DNA of 6,212 nt from an uncultured Clostridia bacterium (GCA_900554085.1 USGA01000044.1:1-6212), one strand, 5' to 3'. Positions 1 to 6,212 are shown, numbered from the stretch's first letter. Made by a program: numbers and translations. The notes: a model not told the origin generated them from the letters alone.

Positions 1-2258
1 ACGGCCCCGCCGATACCTACGCGCGTTTCAAGAAAATGCAGGGATACGAAGTGTTCCAGCCTATGGGCTTCGACGCTTTCGGTCTGCCTGCCGAGAACTA
101 TGCCATAAAGACGGGCATTCACCCTCAGGACAGCACGCTGAAGAACATCGCCACGATGGAGAACCAGTTGAAAGCAATCGGCGCTATGTACGACTGGGAC
201 TACGAAGTGATTACCTGCGTGCCCGAATACTACAAATGGACGCAGTGGCTTTTCCTGCAGATGTACAAGCACGGGCTTGCCTATCGCAAAGAGGCTCCCG
301 TCAACTGGTGTCCCTCCTGCAACACGGTGCTTGCGAACGAGCAGGTCGTGCAGGGCGAGTGCGAGCGTTGCGGCTCCGTGGTCGAGCGTAAGAATCTCAC
401 GCAGTGGTTCTTCAAGATTACCGATTACGCGGAGGAACTGCTGCAGGACCTCAACAAACTCGATTGGCCCGAGAAGACCAAACTTATGCAGAAGAACTGG
501 ATAGGCAAGTCCTACGGCGGCGAAATCGAATTTGCCGTCAAGGACAGCGACGTCAAGTTCCGCGTTTTCACCACTCGTGCCGATACCGCTTTCGGCGTGA
601 CGTACGTGGTGCTTGCTCCCGAGAGCCCGCTGGTCGACAAGATAGTGACTCCGGAGTGCAAAGCGGCTGTCGAAGAATACAGGAAGAACGCCGCGAAGAC
701 CACCGAAATCGACCGTCTGGCGTCCAACCGTGAAAAGACGGGCGTGCTGACCGGAGCGTATGCGATAAACCCCGTCAACGGCAGGGAAGTCCCCATTCTC
801 GTCGCAGACTACGTGCTGGCAAGTTACGGCACGGGCGCAGTTATGGGCGTTGCGGCGCACGACGAGCGCGACTACGTGTTCGCGCAGAAACTCGGTCTGC
901 CTGTCGAACGCGTCGTGAAGGGCGTGGACGGCAACGACGAACTGCCTTTCTGCGACTACGGCGTGATGATAAATTCCGGAGAATTCGACGGTATGACCTC
1001 TGAAGAGGGCAAAATCGCCGTCATCAAAAAACTCGAGGAAGAGGGCAAAGGAGCGCTCAAGACCAATTACCGTCTGCGCGACTGGCTTATCAGCCGTCAA
1101 CGCTACTGGGGAGCGCCCATTCCTATGATACATTGCGAGCACTGCGGCGCGGTGCCCGTGCCCGAAGAGGATTTGCCCGTCAGGTTGCCGTACAACGTCG
1201 ACTTCAAGCCCGACGGCGAAAGTCCGCTTGCCAAGTGCGAGGAGTTTATGAATGTCAGGTGCCCCGTTTGCGGACGGCCCGCCCGTCGCGACCCCGACAC
1301 CCTCGACACTTTCGTGTGCTCCAGTTGGTATTATCTCCGTTACCCCGACAACAAGAATTCGGAAAAGGCGTTCGACAGGGAGAAAATCGACAAGATGTTG
1401 CCCGTGGACAAGTATATCGGCGGCGCGGAACACGCCTGTATGCATCTGCTTTACGCGCGTTTCTTCACCAAGGCGCTCCGCGATATGGGTTATCTCGATT
1501 TCGACGAACCCTTCCTTTCTCTCGTTCATCAGGGCACCATTCTCGGCTCCGACGGTTTCAAGATGTCCAAGAGTCGCGGCAACGTCGTGTCTCCCGACGA
1601 CAGCATAGAGAAGTACGGCGCGGACGTGTTCAGAATGTACCTTATGTTCGGTTTCAGTTACGTCGAGGGCGGTCCCTGGAACGATAACGGCATCGAAAGT
1701 ATGGCGAAGTTCTTCGACCGCGTGGAGAGGCTTATCCGCAAGGGCAGCGGACAGGACGAAGCCCGCGTTTCGACCGAGGCGCAGGAAAAACTGGATTACG
1801 TGCGCAACAACACCATAAAATGCGTTTCCGCCGACATCGAGAATTTCTCGTTCAACACGGCAATCGCCCGCATAATGGAATTCGTCAACGCCGTTTACGA
1901 TTACGTCAACGCGGGCGGCGCCACGGGCGAATTCTTCGAGGACTGCAGAAAGGACCTCGTCAGGCTGCTGGCACCGTTCGCGCCTCATTTCGCGGAAGAA
2001 CTGTGGGAAATACTCGGTCAGGAATATTCCGTGTTCAACCAGCCGTTCCCCGTTTGCAACGAGGACGCTCTCGTGCTCAAGAAAGTGGAACTCGCCGTTC
2101 AGGTCAACAGCCGTATCCGCGCAAAGATAACGGTGGCTTCCGACGCTTCCCGCGAGCAAATCGAAAAGGCGGCTCTCGCGGCACTCGAGGGGCAACTCGA
2201 CGGAGCACCCAAGAAGATAATCGTGGTGCCCGGCAGACTGGTCAACGTCATAGCGTAA
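1..2258 (+). CDS. leuS: Leucyl-tRNA synthetase, 5'-truncated by the window edge
   Basis: LeuRS joins leucine to tRNA(Leu) in the cytoplasm using ATP and removes mischarged amino acids. The reading frame is open from base 3, so the real start and the HIGH motif lie upstream; the Met codon at base 36 is internal (MQGYEVFQPMGFDAFGLPAE, a conserved class I block). Counting from that Met: a four-Cys zinc ribbon (C92/C95, C109/C112); the CP1 editing domain with the threonine-rich motif TTRADT (179-184) and HDERD (275-279); the RLRDWLISRQRYWGAPIP block (346-363); a second Cys cluster (C367/C370, C409/C412); KMSKS at 509-513 (bases 1560-1574); the anticodon-binding helical domain; and a C-terminal domain with VQVNSRIRAKI, ending VVPGRLVNVIA. 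Only a few residues separate HQGTILG from KMSKS, so the leucine-specific insertion of E. coli-type enzymes is absent. Two prolines common in the editing site are alanines here (RADT, VAAHD). serS follows 52 bases downstream, probably in the same operon. Identity is secure. Confidence 0.97.
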   Translation, partial: GPADTYARFKKMQGYEVFQPMGFDAFGLPAENYAIKTGIHPQDSTLKNIATMENQLKAIGAMYDWDYEVITCVPEYYKWTQWLFLQMYKHGLAYRKEAPVNWCPSCNTVLANEQVVQGECERCGSVVERKNLTQWFFKITDYAEELLQDLNKLDWPEKTKLMQKNWIGKSYGGEIEFAVKDSDVKFRVFTTRADTAFGVTYVVLAPESPLVDKIVTPECKAAVEEYRKNAAKTTEIDRLASNREKTGVLTGAYAINPVNGREVPILVADYVLASYGTGAVMGVAAHDERDYVFAQKLGLPVERVVKGVDGNDELPFCDYGVMINSGEFDGMTSEEGKIAVIKKLEEEGKGALKTNYRLRDWLISRQRYWGAPIPMIHCEHCGAVPVPEEDLPVRLPYNVDFKPDGESPLAKCEEFMNVRCPVCGRPARRDPDTLDTFVCSSWYYLRYPDNKNSEKAFDREKIDKMLPVDKYIGGAEHACMHLLYARFFTKALRDMGYLDFDEPFLSLVHQGTILGSDGFKMSKSRGNVVSPDDSIEKYGADVFRMYLMFGFSYVEGGPWNDNGIESMAKFFDRVERLIRKGSGQDEARVSTEAQEKLDYVRNNTIKCVSADIENFSFNTAIARIMEFVNAVYDYVNAGGATGEFFEDCRKDLVRLLAPFAPHFAEELWEILGQEYSVFNQPFPVCNEDALVLKKVELAVQVNSRIRAKITVASDASREQIEKAALAALEGQLDGAPKKIIVVPGRLVNVIA

Positions 2259-2281
2259 TCACACGCGCATCAACAGCACTT

Positions 2282-2303
2282 GCCGCCCGTGGGCGGCGGA
2301 GGA
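2282..2303 (+). promoter_or_regulatory. GC hairpin abutting the serS ribosome binding site
   Basis: Bases 2282-2297 form a perfect palindrome, GCCGCC-CGTG-GGCGGC, giving a 6-bp all-GC stem with a 4-base loop. The Shine-Dalgarno sequence GGAGGA follows at once (2298-2303), then ATAAATA and the serS ATG at 2311. The Shine-Dalgarno match and spacing fix the serS start. No T-run follows the hairpin, so it is not an intrinsic terminator. An RNA processing or stability element, or a modulator of ribosome access, is possible but is inference; the palindrome could also be incidental in GC-rich DNA. Confidence 0.55.
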
Positions 2304-2310
2304 TAAATAA

Positions 2311-3594
2311 ATGCTCGACATCAACAGAATAAGGCAAAATCCCGCCGAAGTGGCGGCGGCTCTTCTCAAAAAAGGTTGCGAAGCGGATTTCACTCTGCTC
2401 ATCTCGTGGGACGACGAGCGCAAAAAACGCATCTCCGACATCGAGCAGTTGAAAGCGCGCCGCAACAAAGTTTCCGCGGAAATCCCCGCCCTCAAAAAAG
2501 CGGGCAAACCCGTTGACGACATATTCAAGGAAATGCGCGCCATAGGCGACGAAATTTCCCGCGGGGACGAGGCAATCACCGCTCTCGAAGAGAGGATAAC
2601 GGATTTCCTGTCCCGTCTGCCCAACATTCCCGACCCCGACCTGCTTCCCGGCGAAAAGGAAAACAATCAGGTGGTGAGAATGTTCGGCGAGCCTCCCGTG
2701 TTCGATTTCCCCGTCAAAAACCACGTCGATCTTTGCACGTCGCTGGGTTTGATTGACTACGAGCGCGGCGTCAAACTCGGCGGAAACGGATTCTGGATAT
2801 ACCGCGGTGACGGCGCCCGTCTCGAGTGGGCGTTGCTCAACTATTTCATCGAGGAGCACCTGAAAGACGGTTACGAATTCATCTTGCCCCCTCACCAACT
2901 CAATTACGCTTGCGGTTACGGCGCGGGGCAGTTCCCCAAATTCGCCGACGAGGTGTATTGGCTCGACCTCGACGAGGACAGGCATCGCAACCGTTTCATT
3001 CTGCCGACGGCGGAGACCGCGCTCGTCAATATGTACGCGGGCGAAATCATCGACGAAAGCAAACTTCCTATGAAGTTCTTTGCATACACCCCCTGTTACC
3101 GTAAAGAGGCGGGCAGCGCGAGAACGGAAGAACGCGGTATGATTCGCGGGCATCAGTTCAACAAGGTCGAAATGGTGCAGTACGCGCACCCTGCGCGCAG
3201 TATGGAAGCCTTCGAGGAACTCGTGAACAAGGCGGCGTCTCTCGTGGAGAAACTGGGGCTGCACTACAGAGTCTCCAAACTGGCGGCGGGCGATTGCTCC
3301 GCTTCTATGGCGAGAACTTACGACGTCGAACTCTGGATACCGAGTATGGGCATATACAAGGAGTGCAGTTCCGTCAGCAATGCCAACGATTATCAGACGC
3401 GCCGCAACAACACGCGTTACCGCGACAGCGTGACGGGCAAGCCCGCTTACGTCCACACCCTGAACGGCAGCGGTCTGGCGACAAGCCGTCTTATTCCCGC
3501 CATCGTGGAGCAGTTCCAGAATGCCGACGGCACGGTCACGATACCCGAAGTGCTGCGCAAGTGGATGGGCGGTCAGGAGTATCTCGGCAAGTAA
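2311..3594 (+). CDS. serS: Seryl-tRNA synthetase
   Basis: SerRS charges tRNA(Ser), and also tRNA(Sec) where present, with serine in the cytoplasm. The 427-residue product is full length for the bacterial family. Residues 1-105 form the N-terminal domain with the long charged antiparallel coiled coil that grips the long variable arm of the tRNA, starting with the typical MLDINRIRQNP. The class II catalytic domain follows: the motif 1 region around 165-195, TAE at 233-235 (serine-binding loop), motif 2 at about 257-288 (PCYRKEAGSARTEERG, then RGHQFNKVEM), E351 within YKECSSVSN, and motif 3 at about 384-411 (LNGSGLATSR, then NADGTVTIPEVL) with the class-defining Arg393. Motif 3 reads GLATSR where GLAVGR is common, but the arginine is kept. 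The start is supported by GGAGGA at 2298-2303. It sits 52 bases after leuS and probably shares its transcript. No broken or missing catalytic element is evident. Confidence 0.97.
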   Translation: MLDINRIRQNPAEVAAALLKKGCEADFTLLISWDDERKKRISDIEQLKARRNKVSAEIPALKKAGKPVDDIFKEMRAIGDEISRGDEAITALEERITDFLSRLPNIPDPDLLPGEKENNQVVRMFGEPPVFDFPVKNHVDLCTSLGLIDYERGVKLGGNGFWIYRGDGARLEWALLNYFIEEHLKDGYEFILPPHQLNYACGYGAGQFPKFADEVYWLDLDEDRHRNRFILPTAETALVNMYAGEIIDESKLPMKFFAYTPCYRKEAGSARTEERGMIRGHQFNKVEMVQYAHPARSMEAFEELVNKAASLVEKLGLHYRVSKLAAGDCSASMARTYDVELWIPSMGIYKECSSVSNANDYQTRRNNTRYRDSVTGKPAYVHTLNGSGLATSRLIPAIVEQFQNADGTVTIPEVLRKWMGGQEYLGK

Positions 3595-3681
3595 GGATTC
3601 AGCCGTAAACCTGACATAAAAGAGTCAAATTGCGCGATGAAGTCGCGTTTGAAGCAAATTTATTTCCGTCAGAGGGCGGAG

Positions 3682-3687
3682 AGGAGG
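3682..3687 (+). promoter_or_regulatory. Strong ribosome binding site for the M28 peptidase gene
   Basis: AGGAGG lies four bases before the ATG at 3692, in the run GGCGGAGAGGAGGAAAT, and decides that start. The rest of the serS-peptidase gap (3595-3681) shows only a weak 5-bp stem, CGCGA at 3633-3637 against TCGCG at 3643-3647. I found no convincing -35/-10 pair and no T-run terminator, so read-through from serS is plausible. Confidence 0.75.
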
Positions 3688-3691
3688 AAAT

Positions 3692-5065
3692 ATGAGGAAG
3701 GAACTCAAATCGTATGCCGACGAGGCTTACGGAATAGTTACGACGGCGGCGAACGACATAGGTTCCCGTCTGCCGGGCTCCGAGGGTGAGAAAAGGTTTG
3801 CGGACCTTATGGAGAGCAAACTCGACGCCATAGGCGTCAAACCCGTCAGAGAGAGGTTTATCGTCGCTCCCCGCGCCAGCATAGGCGGAATTCCCTACGC
3901 CGGTTGGGTGGGCATTGTCGGCGCGGTGCTTATGTTCGTGCCGTATTTCTACGGACTGGTGTTCTTTGCCTGTCTGGCAACGTGGGTATGGCTGGTTGCA
4001 AGCGTATTCCTTTACAAGACCTGGTTCGACCCCTGCTTCCGTCAGGAACCTTCGCAGAACGTTTACGGCGAAGTGCTCCCCAAGGACGGCAAGTATAAGT
4101 ACACGGTCATTCTGTCGGCGCACCTCGACACCAGTTGGAACTGGAAACATTCGCTTTCCGTCAAGAAAAACCCCGCGCCCGCATTCATCAAGATGGGTAT
4201 CGGTATCGTGGCTTTCCTGTTCCTTACCGTGATGTCTCTCACGATGTTCATAATTGCCTGCAAGTACGTGTGGCTGCCCGACACTTCGACGGTGGGAAGT
4301 GCGATACGCGTTATGGAAATGCAGACCGTCCTCAGTCAGTTGCAGGTCGCGCTGTACGTGCTTCTGCCCGTGTTCGTCATCCCCGGGTGTTTTATGGTCA
4401 CTCTGTGGGCGGACAAGAATCCCCGCACGGCTTCCCCCGGCGCAATGGACAACGCGACGGGCATCGGCATTGCATACGCCGCCACCAAGTATTTCGTGGA
4501 CAATCCCGACGCGCTCCCCGAGGGTTGCAGGATAATCAACGCCAATCTCGGCTCCGAAGAGGCGGGACTCAGAGGCTCCATAGCGTTCACCAAGAAACAC
4601 AAGGACGACGACCTCCTCGGCGACAGATGCTACAACATCAACATCGATTCCATAGCCGACGAGGGTTATTATTCCGCGATAAACGGCGACGTGTGGCAAT
4701 TCACCAAGTTCGACAAGGGGCTTGAGAACATACTCGCGGAGTCCATCGAGGAAGTCACGGGACAAAAGGCCATCAGAATGCAGAATCCTGTCGGCGGCTG
4801 CGATTCCACGCCTATGACCAAAGCGGGCATAAAGAGCATCACCTTCGCGGCCCAGCACCCCACGCTCACCAATTACTATCATACGTTTAACGACGTTGCA
4901 GAGCGTTTCAGCGTCGACACCGTTCACGCGGGGCTGGACATAGTTCTTCGCTGCGTGGACAAGATTGCGGCGGCGGAAGGCGTAACCGTCAAAGCGGCAC
5001 CCGCTCAGGCCGACGAAGCGAAAGCCCAAGAGGCTGCCGAGCCCGTCGAGGACAAAAAGGACTGA
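3692..5065 (+). CDS. Membrane-spanning M28-family zinc metallopeptidase
   Basis: The 457-residue protein carries the full M28 (aminopeptidase Y/S-like) set of di-zinc and catalytic residues in order: H144 and D146 in SAHLDTSW, bridging D253 in GAMDNATG, catalytic and ligand pair E289/E290 in GSEEAGLRG, D319 in NIDS, and H397 in YYHTFND. It should hydrolyse peptide bonds, most likely releasing N-terminal residues; the substrate cannot be read from sequence. There is no signal peptide. Hydrophobic segments lie at about 70-108 (long enough for two helices), 166-190 and 217-238, the last two between the HxD and D253 motifs. With four helices, HxD and the remaining ligands fall on the same side. 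The basic N-terminus and the basic 109-165 segment suggest that side is cytoplasmic (inference). The C-terminus (432-457) is a low-complexity Ala/Glu/Lys/Asp tail, probably disordered. It follows serS by 97 bases with its own strong ribosome binding site. M28 assignment is confident; specific name and role are unknown. Confidence 0.9.
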   Translation: MRKELKSYADEAYGIVTTAANDIGSRLPGSEGEKRFADLMESKLDAIGVKPVRERFIVAPRASIGGIPYAGWVGIVGAVLMFVPYFYGLVFFACLATWVWLVASVFLYKTWFDPCFRQEPSQNVYGEVLPKDGKYKYTVILSAHLDTSWNWKHSLSVKKNPAPAFIKMGIGIVAFLFLTVMSLTMFIIACKYVWLPDTSTVGSAIRVMEMQTVLSQLQVALYVLLPVFVIPGCFMVTLWADKNPRTASPGAMDNATGIGIAYAATKYFVDNPDALPEGCRIINANLGSEEAGLRGSIAFTKKHKDDDLLGDRCYNINIDSIADEGYYSAINGDVWQFTKFDKGLENILAESIEEVTGQKAIRMQNPVGGCDSTPMTKAGIKSITFAAQHPTLTNYYHTFNDVAERFSVDTVHAGLDIVLRCVDKIAAAEGVTVKAAPAQADEAKAQEAAEPVEDKKD

Positions 5066-5071
5066 CGACGA

Positions 5072-5106
5072 TTTCCCTCGCGGGCAAGCGCCCGCGAAAT
5101 GGGAAA
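5072..5106 (+). other. Long imperfect hairpin just after the peptidase stop codon
   Basis: TTTCCC (5072-5077) plus TCGCGGGC (5078-5085) pairs across the 4-base loop AAGC with GCCCGCGA (5090-5097) and, after a 3-base AAT bulge, GGGAAA (5101-5106). That makes 8 + 6 bp, starting six bases past the TGA. No T-run follows on either strand, so it is not a standard intrinsic terminator. It may protect the 3' end of the mRNA or be a dispersed palindromic repeat; one copy cannot tell these apart. Confidence 0.7.
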
Positions 5107-5125
5107 GAGGACAGTCCGAACAAGT

Positions 5126-5160
5126 CGACGTTCGCATCGGGATTGAGCAAAAGAACGTTG
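5126..5160 (+). other. Possible second stem-loop in the 3' region
   Basis: CGACGTTC at 5126-5133 can pair with GAACGTTG at 5153-5160, eight pairs including one G-U, around a 19-base loop. It lies between the hairpin at 5072-5106 and the terminator at 5181-5208. An eight-pair match with a long loop can arise by chance, so this is weak evidence on its own. Apart from these stems, no gene or clear promoter is seen in the 180 bases between the two convergent genes. Confidence 0.3.
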
Positions 5161-5180
5161 CGCACGAAAAAGACAAAAGG

Positions 5181-5208
5181 AAACCGCTCCGTATTCGGAG
5201 CGGTTTTT
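5181..5208. terminator. Bidirectional intrinsic terminator between convergent genes
   Basis: AAACCGCTCCG (5181-5191), loop TATT, and CGGAGCGGTTT (5196-5206) form a perfect 11-bp stem. On the + strand it ends in a run of five T (5204-5208), terminating the peptidase transcript 116 bases after its stop codon. On the - strand the A-rich flank 5166-5183 reads as TTT-CC-TTTT-GTC-TTTTT, giving a good tail for the repeat-protein gene, which ends 40 bases away at 5246. One hairpin therefore plausibly serves both genes. Confidence 0.92.
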
Positions 5209-5245
5209 GCGTCTCTTGTTTCCGACCGTTTGCCGACGGATGTCG

Positions 5246-6212
5246 TCAACCCTCGGTGACCGAGCCGTCTTCGCCGTCGGTTTCGCCGCCTTCGCCTTCG
5301 CCTTCGTCTGTCGTGATTGTGGACTTGAGGGCAGGGTGCGTTGCGCCTTCCGCAATTTCCCAGTAGCCCGTGTCGAGGTTGAGGTAATCACCGCCGACGG
5401 CCCATTCGGGCACTTCGGTGCGTTTTTCTTCGGTCAGCACTTCCACTTTTTCAAAAGCGGTCTTTTCTTCGTCGGAGAGTATTGCGCCGTTGACCGTCAC
5501 GGTGTTGCCCTCGAAGTAGTAGACTTTTTCGACGGCGGGCGTCAGGGAAGCGTTGTAGTACGCCACGAAATTGCCCGTCTTCAGGGAAGCGGAGGCGTTA
5601 TTCGCGACGGTTATGTCAAGTTCGTTGTAGACGCGGCTGTAATCGGTCGCCGCCGCGGAATATCCGACCGCCCCGCCGACGTAGGCGTACTTTGCGCCGT
5701 CGTTGAGGGTGACGGAGATTGTTCCCGTGACATAGCAGGAATCGACGGCGGAGCCGCGCTCCATTCCCGTAACGCCGCCTACGTACACGGAGGAACCGTT
5801 TGCGGTGACGGTAGTTTCGGCGTGCACGCGGCAATTGTCGAGGGTGACCTTATTTTCGCCCGCTACGCCGCCCGCGAACACCGAACCTCCGTTTGCTTTG
5901 AGCACGAAAGTCGTTCCGTCATCGGTGGTGCAGCGGGAAATTTTGCCGAAATTGGTTCTTCCCGCAAACGCGCCCGCATACACCGCGGCGGTTCCGTTTG
6001 CCGATATGCTGCCTTTGACTTCGCATTTCTCGACGGAAAATCCCTGCAGGTTGCCGACGAATCCGCCTACGTAAGCGTTTCGGGCTTCGACTGACAAGGT
6101 GACTTTGACGTTGCCGTTTTCGATTTTACCGCCGTCGGTGAGCACGTCATAGGTGCCGCCGACGAATCCCCCGACGTAAGCGTTGCCCGTCGTGAGGACG
6201 TAGGCGGAGAGG
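5246..6212 (-). CDS. GLUG-like repeat protein, C-terminal part (5' end outside window)
   Basis: The frame is open to the right edge, so this is the last ~322 codons of a larger protein. A GTG at 6145 lies inside a repeat (NAYVGGFVGG is encoded just upstream of it) and is not a credible start. Most of the visible protein is a tandem array of ~31-35-residue repeats, described in the repeat entry. They resemble the GLUG motif (Gly-rich, 'GGxxG ... xxCxVxG') of large secreted or surface proteins, and probably fold as a beta-solenoid. After the repeats come a charged linker, a short segment ending LNLDTGYWEIAEG-THPALKS (a Trp-containing closing motif I associate with such proteins), and a Glu/Gly/Asp-rich tail. 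No LPXTG motif, dockerin or C-terminal membrane helix is visible, so any cell-surface anchor or signal peptide must be N-terminal, outside the window. Function is unknown; adhesion or matrix binding is only a guess. The gene converges on the peptidase gene and shares its terminator. Confidence 0.82.
   Translation of the reverse strand, partial: LSAYVLTTGNAYVGGFVGGTYDVLTDGGKIENGNVKVTLSVEARNAYVGGFVGNLQGFSVEKCEVKGSISANGTAAVYAGAFAGRTNFGKISRCTTDDGTTFVLKANGGSVFAGGVAGENKVTLDNCRVHAETTVTANGSSVYVGGVTGMERGSAVDSCYVTGTISVTLNDGAKYAYVGGAVGYSAAATDYSRVYNELDITVANNASASLKTGNFVAYYNASLTPAVEKVYYFEGNTVTVNGAILSDEEKTAFEKVEVLTEEKRTEVPEWAVGGDYLNLDTGYWEIAEGATHPALKSTITTDEGEGEGGETDGEDGSVTEG
5288..5305 (-). repeat. Three tandem hexamers coding Glu-Gly dipeptides
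   Basis: GCCTTC occurs three times in perfect tandem (5288-5293, 5294-5299, 5300-5305). On the coding strand this is GAAGGC, giving EGEGEG in the acidic C-terminal tail of the repeat protein. Being a multiple of three, copy-number change would alter tail length without shifting the frame. Confidence 0.65.
5579..6184 (-). repeat. Array of about six GLUG-like protein repeats plus a decayed one
   Basis: Repeat anchors, in protein order with the aromatic codon position: NAYVGGFVG (6176-6178), NAYVGGFVG (6071-6073), AVYAGAFAG (5978-5980), SVFAGGVAG (5876-5878), SVYVGGVTG (5783-5785), YAYVGGAVG (5681-5683), and a decayed LKTGNFVAY at 5579-5581. Spacing between anchors is 35, 31, 34, 31, 34 and 34 residues. 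Four successive units (2-5) carry a cysteine 15-16 residues after the aromatic anchor (EKCEV, SRCTT, DNCRV, DSCYV). The repeats are diverged at the DNA level, so the array is old rather than a recent expansion. Confidence 0.8.

Noticed and set aside
36..38. ATG as the start of leuS
   Set aside because: The frame is open upstream and GPADTYARFKK before it belongs to the conserved LeuRS N-terminal block; the HIGH motif must lie further upstream.
2259..2310. Terminator or T-box between leuS and serS
   Set aside because: The hairpin has no T-run, and 52 bases is far too short for a T-box leader.
2365..2430. A-runs in early serS as slippery frameshift sites
   Set aside because: They are plain Lys-Lys codons in a conserved frame that continues intact; there is no alternative frame product to reach.
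2248..3456. 402-codon open frame on the - strand across serS
   Set aside because: It lies wholly antisense to a clearly conserved synthetase, shows no recognisable domain, and long antisense frames are expected opposite genes with G/C-biased third positions.
3633..3647. Small stem CGCGA/TCGCG as a serS terminator
   Set aside because: Only five pairs, with no immediate T-run; too weak to call.
3595..3691. Promoter upstream of the peptidase gene
   Set aside because: CTGACA at 3611 resembles a -35 box, but no acceptable -10 box is found at 16-18 bases spacing.
3599..5176. 525-codon open frame on the - strand across the peptidase gene
   Set aside because: Antisense to an intact M28 gene whose motifs are all in the + frame; its translation has no family features and its start lies inside the intergenic stem region.
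5207..6094. 295-codon open frame on the + strand opposite the repeat protein
   Set aside because: The - strand frame shows clean repeat structure with a shared register; the + frame is its shadow and begins just after the terminator with no ribosome binding site.
6143..6145. GTG as start codon of the repeat protein
   Set aside because: The same frame continues upstream to the window edge and encodes another repeat (NAYVGGFVGG), so the true start is outside the window.

Overview
The window reads as ordinary chromosomal DNA from a bacterium, most likely an uncultured Clostridia-type Firmicute. The evidence is G/C-rich third codon positions in all four genes, strong purine-rich ribosome binding sites (GGAGG, AGGAGG), a GLUG-type repeat protein and a membrane-spanning M28 peptidase. 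The lineage call is an inference from style; no 16S or other marker gene is present.

Layout. Bases 1-2258 (+) hold all but the N-terminus of leucyl-tRNA synthetase (leuS). A 52-base gap containing a small GC-rich hairpin directly against the ribosome binding site leads to a complete seryl-tRNA synthetase gene (serS, 2311-3594, +). After a 97-base gap comes a complete gene for an M28-family zinc metallopeptidase with about four membrane segments inserted in and before the catalytic domain (3692-5065, +). The 180-base gap that follows holds a long hairpin just after the stop codon, a weaker possible stem, and a strong terminator at 5181-5208 that can work in both directions. The last gene (5246-6212, -) converges on it. 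It is the C-terminal part of a large repeat protein with GLUG-like repeats, and it runs off the right edge.

How the genes relate. leuS and serS are probably co-transcribed and both serve translation; LeuRS and SerRS both charge class II tRNAs with a long variable arm. The peptidase follows in the same direction with its own strong ribosome binding site and could be read from the same transcript, since no terminator is evident before it. The repeat protein is a separate unit, probably surface-located or secreted, and shares only the terminator with its neighbours.

I see no CRISPR array, tRNA or rRNA gene, insertion sequence, phage gene or defence cassette. The least ordinary items are the membrane-embedded M28 peptidase, the structured 3' region behind it, and the regular repeat register of the GLUG-like protein. 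I do not see evidence for a new multi-gene system.
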